Notes under the pieces: generated by a model
Databases searched by the model: none
Told to the model about the DNA's origin: nothing
What the model saw: only the letters and a program-made list of their open reading frames with translations
Program-made: the position numbers and the translations under genes
Origin: Halobacteriales archaeon QS_1_68_17
GTDB taxonomy: Archaea > Halobacteriota > Halobacteria > Halobacteriales > Haloarculaceae
Length of the DNA stretch: 64,000 nt
Assembly (NCBI GenBank): GCA_003021105.1
Contig: PXRG01000005.1
Coordinates: 1 to 64,000, forward strand
Direction of reading: 5' to 3'
Shown here: piece after piece, positions 1-8,525 of the stretch
Layout of the letters: every line of letters starts with the position of its first letter
Numbering within the stretch: the first letter of the stretch is position 1

Positions 1-275
1 CGAAAACCCGCAAAATATCGGCTGTTGTAACCCGGACTATTTCCCAGCGGTGCAGGATACGGGGGTACGCGGTACGGTAAAATCGGAGGTGTTACTCGTC
101 GCTGTCGGTGTCACGACCGGAGTGGGTATCGCCCACCCTGGGCAGCCTGTCGATGAGCCAACGAGGGCCCTTGTACCCGCGGGCAGTCACGGGCCGACCG
201 CCATCCTCTGTCTCTCTCATATCACAACGTTTCTTCCAAAGACCAATAAAACTGCCTGTGAATCACCGGCCTCCA

Positions 276-869
276 TTAGATGGCGACAATGACTCCCCAG
301 GCAAGCAAAACCAGTCCGGCCAGAAAGAGCGCCTGTGAGATGAAGAGGTATATCCCGTTCGTGGATATCTCCTCACTATTTTCGTCTATCCAATCGGCAT
401 ACCTGTCGAGGAGGTCGTTGGATACCTCTGTATCCGTGGAGAAGTTTTCAAATTCCGAGTCAAAGTAGCCGGGGCCGAGTCCGTAACTCGGTCTGTCGAC
501 GGTGTAGGTTAATACGGCAACGCCAAGCGATCCCAGCAGAAGCACGCCACCATAGATCATCGAGTCATTGATCGCACGAGCCGGACTGTCGGCGAGGGAT
601 CCAGCGGATGCGAGAAGACCGAGTATCAAACCGTTGATACGGGCCGTCGCCATCGCCTTCCGGTCAGTACCACGGAGGGTTTCCAGTTGCTCGCTGACGA
701 CGTTCCGGGCCTCCTCGCGTATCTGTTCTCTGGAGGACTCCGAAGGGCCCTTTTTATCGCCCATATCGTCAGGATATTTGTGATCCCTAAAAAATGCACG
801 CCAGTAGCGGGGGGGTTCCGGTGGCGGTGACGGCCTACCGATCCGACGGTCGATCGAGGTTTCCGACAT
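276..869 (-). CDS. Orphan membrane protein with two helix pairs, Pycsar/SLATT-effector-like topology
   Basis: This 197-residue protein has no family that I recognise with certainty. It has a charged N-terminal part (about residues 1-70), two hydrophobic helices (about 78-118), a polar linker, and a C-terminal hydrophobic helix (about 170-197). Before the first helix there is a 'TDRKAMATARINGL' stretch; a D-x-K-A motif leading into a helix pair is typical of the two-TM effectors of Pycsar-like (DUF5706) and SLATT defence systems, so such a role is possible. No nucleotide cyclase lies beside it on the right, and the left neighbour is outside the window. Base composition is less GC-rich than in the surrounding genes, which fits transferred DNA. 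The ATG start at 869 is the only good one. Confidence 0.6.
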   Translation of the reverse strand: MSETSIDRRIGRPSPPPEPPRYWRAFFRDHKYPDDMGDKKGPSESSREQIREEARNVVSEQLETLRGTDRKAMATARINGLILGLLASAGSLADSPARAINDSMIYGGVLLLGSLGVAVLTYTVDRPSYGLGPGYFDSEFENFSTDTEVSNDLLDRYADWIDENSEEISTNGIYLFISQALFLAGLVLLAWGVIVAI

Positions 870-1015
870 TAGGATTCCGGACGACTGAGCGGGTGAAAGT
901 CCCCGACAGATGGGGAAATCTCACACGAGAGAGACCTTATATCCCTAATGTATCCGGAAGGACCCCTAATCGTATGAGGGTCAACCCTTTACCGGCCAGC
1001 GAGTGAGTGTTTGAC

Positions 1016-1297
1016 ATGGTAAACCCACACAGCGCCACCGGCGGGTCCGACGCGGGTCCGGCGGGTGCCGCGAGCGCGACCGGCCACGGGGAGGACATCG
1101 CGCGCACGACGCTGGCCCGGCAGGCCGTCGCGTTGCTCGGCGGCGGGCACGACCCGGACGAGGCGGCCGAACGCGCGGTCTCGGACCTGGCCGCGTCCAC
1201 GGGCGGGACTGCCGGCGTCATCGTCGTGGACCCGGACGGCACCGCGGGCACTGCCCACAACGCGGCGGCGATGGGGACCAGCGACGCCAGAGAGTGA
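1016..1297 (+). pseudogene. C-terminal fragment of plant-type asparaginase / isoaspartyl peptidase
   Basis: The last 50 or so residues ('TAGVIVVDPDGTAGTAHN' followed by a short Met-rich tail) match the end of the beta subunit of Ntn-hydrolase asparaginases, where a strand pair and an HN or FN motif close the protein. Those enzymes are about 280-320 residues long; only about 90 codons are present here, and the catalytic Thr and the whole alpha subunit are missing. The start could be GTG at 1007 or ATG at 1016. The upstream DNA does not contain the missing part, so this is most likely a relic of a deletion and not a functional gene. Confidence 0.5.
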
Positions 1298-1360
1298 CGC
1301 CGTTACCCCTGGCTCCCGTCTTTACGCTCGGTACGTTCGCCAGTCCGACGTCTCACCCGT

Positions 1361-1372
1361 CATAAAAAAACA
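1361..1372 (-). terminator. T-run terminator for the repeat-rich secreted protein gene
   Basis: On the minus strand a run of seven T follows the stop codon of the PT-rich gene (stop at 1394) by about 22 bp. T-rich tracts just after the stop are the usual archaeal intrinsic termination signal. Confidence 0.45.
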
Positions 1373-2222
1373 GAAGGCGTAGCCGCGACCCCGTCAGCCG
1401 ACGGTCGTCGTCTCGGTACCTGCGGCCCCTTCGGTGGGTGTCTCTGCGCCGGCTCCGCCTTCGGTGGGCGTCTCTGCGCCGGTTCCTCCTTCGGTCGGCG
1501 TGGCCGTCTCAGTGGGCGTTCCGGGCGTCGTCTCGGTCGGGGTCCTGGAGACGACCTCGACCGGCCCGAACGTCGCCGAACTGCTCGTGTAGATGCCGTG
1601 TTCGAAGTTCCCGACGAGGAAGCCCGGGCTCACCTCCAGTTCCACTGTCGTCGACTCCCCGGGCTGGACCGTGACGCTCTCGGTGACGACTGCGGTCCCG
1701 GCGACCCTGTACTGCACGTCGTCAGTCACCGGCTGGGTGCCCGGGTTGACGACCGTCGCCGACACGGTCGAGTTTTCGTCCTGGACGATGGTCGACGGCG
1801 CGTCCAGTTCCGTCACCACCACCCCGTCGAAGTCGGGAGCCGACAGCGTCAGGTTCTCGACCGACGCGTTACCGACGGTGACGTTATCGACATCGGGTTG
1901 TACGGTTGGCGTTTCGGTCGGCGTCTCACCCTCGGCGGGCGTGCCCTCGGTCGGCGTTGCAGTCTCGGTCTCCTGGAGCTTCGCGCCGGCCTCCGTCGGT
2001 CGTCTCCGCGGCGGCCGCCGTCTCGCCCTCGGCAGGGGTGCCCTCGGTCGGCGTCTCACCTTCACCTTCACCTTCGGTCGGTGTTGCAGTCTCGGTCGGC
2101 GTCGGAGTCGGCGTCTCCTCGGCCGCACTGAAGTCGACGGTCACGGTGTCGGCGGCCATCGTCTGGACCGAGACGTTTCCGATGACGACCTGCTCCTGCT
2201 GGAGCTCCGCGCCGGCCTCCGT

Positions 2223-2330
2223 CTCGGTGGGCGTGCCTTCGCCTTCGGTGGGCGTGCCTTCGCCTTCGGTGGGCGTGCCTTCGCCTTCGGTGGGCGTGCC
2301 CTCACCTTCGGTGGGCGTCTCCGTGGGCGT
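2223..2330 (-). repeat. 21-bp tandem repeat coding for TPTEGEG
   Basis: About five copies of a 21-bp unit (plus-strand form 'ttcggtgggcgtgccttcgc' plus c) lie head to tail. The unit is a multiple of three, so copy-number change would keep the frame. Confidence 0.8.
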
Positions 2331-2435
2331 CATCTCCCCGCCGGTCTCCAGCCCCTCGTATTCGATCGAGTTGGTTTCGAGCGTCTCGACAGTGATGTTC
2401 TGGACCACGATGTCCGAGGCCGCGGCCGCTTGGAG

Positions 2436-2556
2436 CTTCGCGCCGGCCTCAGTCTCGGTTGCCGCGCCGGCCTCAGTCTCGGTCGCCGCGCCGGCCTCAG
2501 TCTCGGTTGCCGCGCCGGCCTCAGTCTCGGTCGCCGCGCCGGCCTCAGTCTCGTTT
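2436..2556 (-). repeat. 24-bp tandem repeat coding for ATETEAGA
   Basis: About five copies of a 24-bp unit containing 'gcgccggcctcagtctcggt' are present. One frame reads ATETEAGA and fits the flanking protein; the frame carried in from the N-terminus reads Arg/Pro-rich nonsense, which places the frameshift at the start of this array near 2553. Confidence 0.8.
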
Positions 2557-2953
2557 CCGTCGGCGTTGCAGTCTCGGTCGGCGTAGCGGTTTCCGTCGGC
2601 GTGGCCGCGGTGCCCAGCGCCTCCTCGAGCGCCTGCTGGTCCTCGGCGGAGACGTCCTGGAGGACCAGCCGGTCGATCTCGACGTCCTCGAAGGTCGCAT
2701 CGGAGATCGTCCGTTCCTGGCCCCGCATTTCCTCGACGGTCATCTGCTCGACCGTCACGTTCGTCACGGTCGTCCCCTCGAGCTGGAGCCGCTGGATCGT
2801 CACGTCTTCGAGAACGACGGATCCGTCGGCGGCGTTCGCTGTCGATACCTGCGTCGTGTCCTGTGTCCCGTCGCCTGCCAGGACGGCGGCTGTCCCGGCC
2901 GAGAGCAACATCAGCGCGGCGACGAGCGAAGCGAGGACTCTTTGTCGTGTCAT

Positions 2954-3286
2954 TCGTCCGCCCGCGTCTACCCCGAGACGGCGAATAAATCGGTTCGACC
3001 GTTTTCGTTTTCAGGAAGGTCTTTTCCCGTAACTAACCTCGCATTTTCGATAGACGGCGGATGTGCGTCCGCGCTTCTCGCGTCCCCGCGGGATCGGCGC
3101 CATGGTTCGGTTTTCAAATCCGGCTTTCCCGGGTAAGCAGGTCCTGACGGGTATCGTCGCCGGCGTTCGGTTTTTGACGCCGACGTTCCCGGGCGAACGG
3201 TGGGTGTTGGCGGCCGGTCGGGCGACCGGCGGGCGCGGGCGGCGACAGCCGGAACCTCTATCCGGGACTCGCCACAAGGCGGGACC
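2954..3286. promoter_or_regulatory. Divergent intergenic region between the repeat protein gene and map
   Basis: No gene is supported here. The region contains an imperfect direct repeat: 'ttcggttttcaaatccggc' near 3110 and 'ttcggtttttgacgccgac' near 3168, each followed by a TTCCCGGG core. It must hold promoters for both flanking genes. Confidence 0.35.
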
Positions 3287-4183
3287 ATGACACTCGACGT
3301 CGACCTCGAGGCCGAACAGTACGAGAAACACCGGGAAGCCGGCCGCATCCTCGCGCGGGTCCGCGACGAGGCCGCCGAGCGGGTCGAGGTCGGCGCGAGC
3401 CACCTGGAGCTGGCCGAGTGGGCCGAAAACCGCATCCGGGAACTGGGGGGCGAACCCGCCTTTCCCGTCAACATCAGCGTCGACGAGGAGGCCGCCCACG
3501 CGACGCCCGGCATCGACGACGGGACGACCTTCGGCGAGGAGATGATCAACCTCGACATCGGCGTCCACGTCGACGGCTGGCTGGCCGACACGGCCGTCAC
3601 GGTCGACCTCTCGGGACACGACGACCTCGCGGCGGCCAGCGCCGAGGCGCTCGACGCCGCCCTGGAACTGGTCGAACCCGGCGTCGAGACCGGCAAGATC
3701 GGGGCCGAGATCGAGTCGGTGATCGACGGCTACGGCTACAACCCCGTGGTCAATCTCACCGGCCACGGACTGGGCCACTGGCAACAGCACACGCCGCCGA
3801 ACATCCCCAACCGTGCGGTCGCCCAGAGCGCGGAACTGTCGGCCGGCGACGTGGTCGCCATCGAACCGTTCGCCACCGACGGGGCCGGGAAGGTCTCCGA
3901 GGGGAGCGACGAGGAAATCTTCGCCCTGGAGACCGAGGGATCGGTCCGCGACCGGAGCGCGAGACAGGCCCTCGAGGAGATCACCGAGCGGTTCCGGACG
4001 CTCCCGTTCGCCACCCGCTGGCTGGAATCCCGCCGGCCGGAGATGGCGCTCCGGCGGCTCAAACAGCAGGACATCGTCCACGGCTACCCCGTGCTGAAAG
4101 AACAGGACGGCCGGCTGGTCAGCCAGAAAGAACACACCGTCATCATCACCGAGGACGGCTGTGAAGTGACGACGCGGCGCTGA
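3287..4183 (+). CDS. map: Methionine aminopeptidase, type II
   Basis: This 298-residue enzyme removes the initiator Met from nascent proteins. It has the pita-bread fold signatures: 'INLDIGVHVDGWLADTAVTV' with two metal-binding Asp, 'GHGLGHWQQH' with the metal and substrate His, 'VVAIEPFATDG' with a metal Glu, and a last Glu in the 'SQKEHTVII' segment. The insertion between the His region and the C-terminus fits the type II (archaeal and eukaryotic) form. ATG at 3287 is chosen over the upstream start in the ORF track because the extra 29 residues are not conserved in type. The gene stands alone, 77 bp before a sensor kinase gene on the same strand. Confidence 0.95.
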   Translation: MTLDVDLEAEQYEKHREAGRILARVRDEAAERVEVGASHLELAEWAENRIRELGGEPAFPVNISVDEEAAHATPGIDDGTTFGEEMINLDIGVHVDGWLADTAVTVDLSGHDDLAAASAEALDAALELVEPGVETGKIGAEIESVIDGYGYNPVVNLTGHGLGHWQQHTPPNIPNRAVAQSAELSAGDVVAIEPFATDGAGKVSEGSDEEIFALETEGSVRDRSARQALEEITERFRTLPFATRWLESRRPEMALRRLKQQDIVHGYPVLKEQDGRLVSQKEHTVIITEDGCEVTTRR

Positions 4184-4260
4184 CGGGGCGGGCGTGAATC
4201 CGCGGTACATTTTTATCGAGCCACTTCACTATTGTTTGTGATAGGACGGTCGACCGGCAT

Positions 4261-6300
4261 ATGGGCTGGCAATACACCCTGCTTTTGATCCTGTTTGCCG
4301 GTTCCGTGGTGCTCAATCTGGCACTGGCGGGGTATTACGCCCTGCACCTCCTCAGACGGCGGGAAAACAGGGTCGTCGTCGGAGCCCTGTTGTTCGTGAC
4401 GCTCTCGGCGTTGGTCTGGTCGGTCGCTTACGCCTTTCAGCTCTCGAACACGACGCTTCCGGGCAAAAGTTACTGGCACGGCTTCGTCCTCGCGGGATCG
4501 GTGCTGATCGCGGTCGGCTGGCTGGCGCTGACGCTGGCGCTGACCGACCGCGAGGAGTGGCTGACGCGGTGGCGGTTCGGTCCCGTCGTCGCCTGGGGGG
4601 TCGTCGTGTCGGCGGGCGTGATCACCAACGGCAGCCACGGGCTGTTCTGGTCGTCGGAACTCGGGACGAACGGCTCGCTGCTCGTCATGTCGCCGGACTA
4701 CACGCCGCTGTACTACGCCGTCCAGTTCTCGATCCGGTACGGGCTGGTGCTGATCGGCACCTACCTGCTCGTCCAGCTCGTCCGCGGGCCACACTCGCTG
4801 TACCGCGGGCAGGCGGCGGCGCTGATGTTCGCCCCCATCGTCCCGATGCTGGCCAACGCGAAGTACGTGGCCCGCATCGGGCCGTTGCCGCTCGTCGACC
4901 TGACGCCGGTCTCGTTTACCATCTCGGGTGCCGCCGTCGCCTACGCGATCTTCCGGTACCAGTTTCTCGACGTGGTGCCGGTCGCCCGCCGGACCGTCGT
5001 CGAGACGATGCGGGACGGGTACGTGGTCCTCGACGACCGGGATCGCATCGTCGACCTGAACCCCGCCGCGGAACGGCTGCTGGGCCTCGAAGACGGCGAC
5101 GTCGGCATACCGATCGACGAGACGTTCCCGTCGGCCGCGCTCCCGCTCCCCGGGGCCGGGGAAACCCTCGAGGAGGTCGTCCTCGACGCCGACGGAGAGC
5201 GCCGCGTGCTCGAACTGTCGTCGTCGCCGCTCTCCGAGTCGAAGGCGACCGGCCGGCTGATCGTTCTCAGGGACGTCACCGAACGCCGGCGGGTCGAAAA
5301 GCAGTACCAGGCGCTGATCGAGAACGCCATGGACCTGGTGATCGTCATGGACGAGAACGCCACGATCACCTACGCGAGCCCCGCCCACGAGCGGGTACTC
5401 GGCTGCGACCCCGAGACGTTTGTCGGCCGGGACGGGCTCGACCTGCTGGTCCCCGAGGACCGCGAACGGTTGCGCGCCGAGTTCCACAGGGTCGTCGCGG
5501 ACCCCTCGCACACGTCACAGATCGAGTTCCGCATTCCCGACAGTAACGGTTCGGTCCGCATCTTCGAGGGCATCGGCCGGAACCTCCTCGACGACCCCTT
5601 CGTCGAGGGAATCGTCATCAACTCCCGGGAGGTGACCGGGCGCAGGCGGCGCGAGGAGCAACTCGAACGGACCAACGAACGCTTGGAGGAGTTCGCCTCG
5701 GTGGTGAGCCACGACCTCCGGAGCCCACTGGCGGTCGCGCGCGGGAACCTCGAACTCGCCAGGGAGGGCGACGACGGGGCCTTCGAGAAGGTCGAACGGG
5801 CCCACGAGCGGATGAACGCCCTCATCGACGACGTACTCGCGCTCGCCCGACAGGGACAGGCCGTCAGCGACCCGGCGGCGATCGACCTCGAAGCAGTTGC
5901 GACCGACGCCTGGGAGGCGGTCCGGACCGACGGGGCGACACTCCGCGTCGAGGACTCGCGGACGCTCACCGCCGACCGGTCGCGGTTCCAGCAGTTGCTG
6001 GAGAACCTGTTCAGGAACGCCGTCGACCACGCCGCCCCCGAGCCGACCGTCCGCATCGGGGTACACACCGACGGCTTCTACGTCGCCGACGACGGCCCGG
6101 GCATCGCCCCGGATCTGCGGGACCGCGTGTTCGAGCACGGCTACTCGACGAACGACGGGACGGGCCTGGGGCTGTCGATCGTCGCCCGCATCGCGGAGGC
6201 TCACGGCTGGTCGGTTTCGGTCGCCGAAAGCGAGGATGGGGGCGCGCGGTTCGAGTTCGACCTCAAGACGGGGGCGGAGATAGAGACCCCGGTGGCCTGA
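4261..6300 (+). CDS. Membrane sensor histidine kinase (7TM, two PAS, HisKA, HATPase)
   Basis: The 679-residue protein begins with seven hydrophobic helices (about residues 5-225) like the histidine kinase N-terminal 7TM region. A PAS domain follows (about 240-340, 'TMRDGYVVLDDRDRIVDLNP'), then a second PAS (about 350-465, 'VIVMDENATITYASPAHERV'). The phosphoacceptor His is residue 484 in 'VVSHDLRSPLAVARG'. The ATPase domain has an N box ('NLFRNAVDHA'), a G1 box ('DDGPGIAPD') and a G2 box ('GTGLGLSIV'). It should autophosphorylate at the membrane in response to an unknown signal. No response regulator gene is adjacent, as is common in haloarchaea. A TATA-like box 'attttta' lies about 50 bp upstream. 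Confidence 0.93.
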   Translation: MGWQYTLLLILFAGSVVLNLALAGYYALHLLRRRENRVVVGALLFVTLSALVWSVAYAFQLSNTTLPGKSYWHGFVLAGSVLIAVGWLALTLALTDREEWLTRWRFGPVVAWGVVVSAGVITNGSHGLFWSSELGTNGSLLVMSPDYTPLYYAVQFSIRYGLVLIGTYLLVQLVRGPHSLYRGQAAALMFAPIVPMLANAKYVARIGPLPLVDLTPVSFTISGAAVAYAIFRYQFLDVVPVARRTVVETMRDGYVVLDDRDRIVDLNPAAERLLGLEDGDVGIPIDETFPSAALPLPGAGETLEEVVLDADGERRVLELSSSPLSESKATGRLIVLRDVTERRRVEKQYQALIENAMDLVIVMDENATITYASPAHERVLGCDPETFVGRDGLDLLVPEDRERLRAEFHRVVADPSHTSQIEFRIPDSNGSVRIFEGIGRNLLDDPFVEGIVINSREVTGRRRREEQLERTNERLEEFASVVSHDLRSPLAVARGNLELAREGDDGAFEKVERAHERMNALIDDVLALARQGQAVSDPAAIDLEAVATDAWEAVRTDGATLRVEDSRTLTADRSRFQQLLENLFRNAVDHAAPEPTVRIGVHTDGFYVADDGPGIAPDLRDRVFEHGYSTNDGTGLGLSIVARIAEAHGWSVSVAESEDGGARFEFDLKTGAEIETPVA

Positions 6301-6392
6301 TACTGGTGGCTGTAATTCTTTTACTCACCAGTCTCTGCTATCTGCGGAGACAGACTCTTTCCGCCTGGATTCTCAATTCGAGTTTTCACGTA
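6300..6392 (-). repeat. 93-bp dispersed repeat, copy 1
   Basis: This segment is 90/93 identical to 46589-46681, and the two copies are in the same orientation. It begins exactly at the last base of the sensor kinase stop codon and supplies the last 20 or so codons of the zinc-ribbon gene. It contains two short inverted repeats (CTGGTG/CACCAG and GTCTC/GAGAC), both perfect in this copy. See the findings. Confidence 0.85.
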
Positions 6393-6575
6393 GAGCGTCG
6401 TTTCCGCCCCACAGACCTGGCACGTCGCGACGCGGTAGGGTTCCCGCGAGTACTCCGCGTTCTCAAGTTCGGTGCTCTCGGTGATCAACCGGAGCGCCAC
6501 GACGTGCGGGGTGTCGTTCCTACAGCGCTCACATCGTTCCGTCATCCGGTCTGACGCGGCGTCGGTCGCTGCCAT
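6321..6575 (-). CDS. Small zinc-ribbon protein with a repeat-derived C-terminus
   Basis: This 84-residue protein has two CxxC knuckles ('ERCERCRND' and 'ATCQVCGAET') about 38 residues apart, as expected for a four-Cys zinc beta-ribbon of the kind found as small haloarchaeal proteins. An internal Met at 6545 ('MTERCERC') could be the true start. The last 23 residues ('YVKTRIENPGGKSLSPQIAE' onward) come from a 93-bp dispersed repeat, so the native C-terminus has probably been replaced. Role unknown; such proteins may bind nucleic acid or protein partners. Confidence 0.75.
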   Translation of the reverse strand: MAATDAASDRMTERCERCRNDTPHVVALRLITESTELENAEYSREPYRVATCQVCGAETTLYVKTRIENPGGKSLSPQIAETGE

Positions 6576-6807
6576 CGGTCACTGTGGGTAGAGCGCGAGC
6601 ATAAAAACCCCTTTTCGTTCCCGCTGTTTTCGGCGTTTATTGCGGGACGGCGGCGGGTTCGGGGTTCTGAAGGACGCTGATAGTCCGAGATCGTTCATCG
6701 GACGATCTGTGCTTTTCATCCGGATATCGGGAACGAAAATGGCCGGAAGGTTCAAATGGCGACCCCGACGCGCAACTGATTACCCGCTCGGGCCGCCAGC
6801 AGTCGGT

Positions 6808-7356
6808 ATGGAGCAGTTGTTCGCGCCGTGGCGTATCGAGTGGGTCGAGCGCGACGAGGGGACCGACGGGATCGACGGCTGTCTCTTCTGTGCGTTCGCG
6901 GACCGGTACGCAGACCGGGAGCACAACGTCGTCGCCCGGAGCGACCACGCGTTCGTCCTGTTGAACAACTACCCGTACAACCCGGGCCACGCCATGGTCA
7001 TCCCCGACCAGCACACCGGCGACTACCGCGAACTCGACGAGGCGGCGTTGCTCGACCACGCCCGCCTCAAACAGCGGACCTTCGCCGCGATGGAGGCCGC
7101 GCTCGGTCCCGACGGCTTCAACGCCGGCCTCAACCTCGGCCAGTCGGCCGGCGGGTCGATCGAGGATCACCTCCACACTCACGTCGTCCCGCGGTGGGGC
7201 GGCGACACGAACTTCATGCCCGTTATCGCGGACACGAAGGTCATCGTCGAGGCCGTCGCAGAGACCTACGACCGCCTCCACGAGGCCTTCGCGGCCCAGG
7301 AGGGGACGCGCCACGCGGGCGAGGACCGGCCGGTCGTCGTCGAGCGGCCCGCGTAG
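6808..7356 (+). CDS. HIT family nucleotide hydrolase/phosphorylase-like protein
   Basis: This 182-residue protein carries the histidine triad 'EDHLHTHVVPRW', the active site of HIT proteins that cleave nucleoside phosphoramidates or dinucleoside polyphosphates. The N-terminal part includes 'CLFCAFADRYADREHN', and 'NNYPYNPGHAMVIP' matches the Fhit/Ap4A-phosphorylase branch. I choose ATG at 6808, because the longer ORF starts in non-coding sequence. A CDF transporter gene follows after about 100 bp on the same strand. Confidence 0.9.
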   Translation: MEQLFAPWRIEWVERDEGTDGIDGCLFCAFADRYADREHNVVARSDHAFVLLNNYPYNPGHAMVIPDQHTGDYRELDEAALLDHARLKQRTFAAMEAALGPDGFNAGLNLGQSAGGSIEDHLHTHVVPRWGGDTNFMPVIADTKVIVEAVAETYDRLHEAFAAQEGTRHAGEDRPVVVERPA

Positions 7357-7454
7357 GGCCCCGAGCAGTGCACGCGGGGGGGTTCCGGTCGCCGCGGTCG
7401 TCCGGCGGTCGCCTTCGACAATCCCTATTAATCGACGGGAACAAGGGGGGACGA

Positions 7455-8372
7455 ATGGATCGTCCGGAGGCGCTCAGGCGGGTCGGGGTCGTCATCTTGG
7501 TCGCCAACGTCGCGCTCGTGCTCCTGAAGGGCGCGGTGTACTTCCGGACCGGGAGCCTCGCGGTCGGGTCCGAGGCGGTCAACAGCCTCGCGGACGTCGG
7601 CTACAGCGCCATCGTGCTCGGGGGGCTGTACCTGACCACCCGGCCGCCGGACTTCGAACACCCCCACGGCCACGAGCGCATCGAACCGTTCGTCTCGTTG
7701 ATCGTGGCGGCGGGCATCCTCGCGGCCGGCGGCGCGGTCATGTGGGGGGCCGTCCGGTCGCTCGCCTCGGGGAACGTCCGGGTCACGAACGACGCCGCCG
7801 CCGTCGGGGTGCTCGTGGGATCGGCCGCGGCGAAGTACCTGCTCTACCGCTACTGCCTGTCGGTCGGCGAGGAGTGGAACTCGCCGGCGGTCGTCGCCAC
7901 GGCGCTGGACAACCGCAACGACATCCTCACCGCCGCCGCCGCGCTGGTCGGGGTAGTCGGGGCGGCCGCGGGCTACCCGCTGTTGGACCCGCTGGCCGCC
8001 GGGGTGGTCGCGGTGGGCATCCTCTACACGGGCGTCGAGGTGGCGCGGGACAACGTCGACTACCTCGTCGGCGCGGCCCCGCCGGAGGAACTCCGGGCGG
8101 AAATCGTCCGCCGGGCGCTGGCCCACCCGGACGTCGAGGGTGCCCACGACGTGATCGCCCACTACGTCGGCCCGGAGATCGACGTGAGCCTCGACATCGA
8201 GGTCGAGGGCGACCGGACGCTCCTGGAGGCCCACGAGATCGAGACCGCCGTGACGGAGTCGATCCGGGAGCTCCCGATGATCGACGACGTGTTCGTCCAC
8301 GTCGACCCGAAGGAACTCGGCGAGTGGAAGGACGACGACGATGTCGAACGCCTCTCCGGGGCCGACCGGTAA
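7455..8372 (+). CDS. Cation diffusion facilitator transporter (possibly Mn-type)
   Basis: This 305-residue protein has six predicted membrane helices and a C-terminal cytoplasmic domain (from about residue 210) that ends in an acidic tail. In the helix 2 position the usual H/D-xxx-D motif reads 'NSLAD', and in helix 5 it reads 'DNRND'. The Zn-type His is therefore absent and the quartet is N, D, D, D, an arrangement like that of manganese-exporting CDF proteins. It should export a divalent metal in exchange for protons. The 'FEHPHGHERIEPF' loop between helices 2 and 3 is typical of the family. The metal is an inference from the motif. Confidence 0.88.
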   Translation: MDRPEALRRVGVVILVANVALVLLKGAVYFRTGSLAVGSEAVNSLADVGYSAIVLGGLYLTTRPPDFEHPHGHERIEPFVSLIVAAGILAAGGAVMWGAVRSLASGNVRVTNDAAAVGVLVGSAAAKYLLYRYCLSVGEEWNSPAVVATALDNRNDILTAAAALVGVVGAAAGYPLLDPLAAGVVAVGILYTGVEVARDNVDYLVGAAPPEELRAEIVRRALAHPDVEGAHDVIAHYVGPEIDVSLDIEVEGDRTLLEAHEIETAVTESIRELPMIDDVFVHVDPKELGEWKDDDDVERLSGADR

Positions 8373-8525
8373 CCCGCGGGGGTGCCGGGGGCGACCTCCT
8401 CGGGTCGGGCCGGTCCTGCAGCGGCCGACCGGTGGTCCTCGGCGGGGCCGGGCGACCGTCAGCGCGGCCGGGGAGGTGGCCGCCGGGACCGCAAAACGGT
8501 TATCACTCCCCTCCCAGGACCGGGT

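Larger units (their letters stand above)
1394..2953 (-). pseudogene. Secreted threonine/proline/glutamate-repeat protein, with two compensating frameshifts
   Basis: Three ORFs in two frames (2953-2330, 2408-1926, 2128-1394) together make one protein of about 518 residues. The N-terminus has a Sec-type signal peptide ('LASLVAALMLLSAGTAAVLA'), then a beta-rich stretch of the form 'VTIQRLQLEGTTVTNVTVEQ'. Related short beta segments recur ('VVIGNVSVQTMAADTVTV', 'NVTVGNASVENLTLSA'), separated by Thr/Pro/Glu/Gly linkers, and a CARDB-like domain (from 'STIVQDENSTVSATVVNPG') precedes a final TPTEG tail. The reading frame is lost in a 24-bp repeat near 2553 and is restored near 2010; the outer two ORFs share one frame. 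The protein is probably exported and surface exposed. Either assembly errors in the repeats or true slippage could explain the breaks. Function unknown. Confidence 0.6.

Noticed and set aside
1-275. Two overlapping plus-strand ORFs at the left edge
   Set aside because: They have no recognisable motif, poor codon pattern and no promoter; I see nothing certain in this stretch.
1598-3032. Long plus-strand ORFs (177-479 aa) over the repeat-rich gene
   Set aside because: They are antisense of the PT-rich protein gene; the Val/Ser/Gly- or Arg-rich sequence simply mirrors the repeats, and the minus strand has a signal peptide and a domain.
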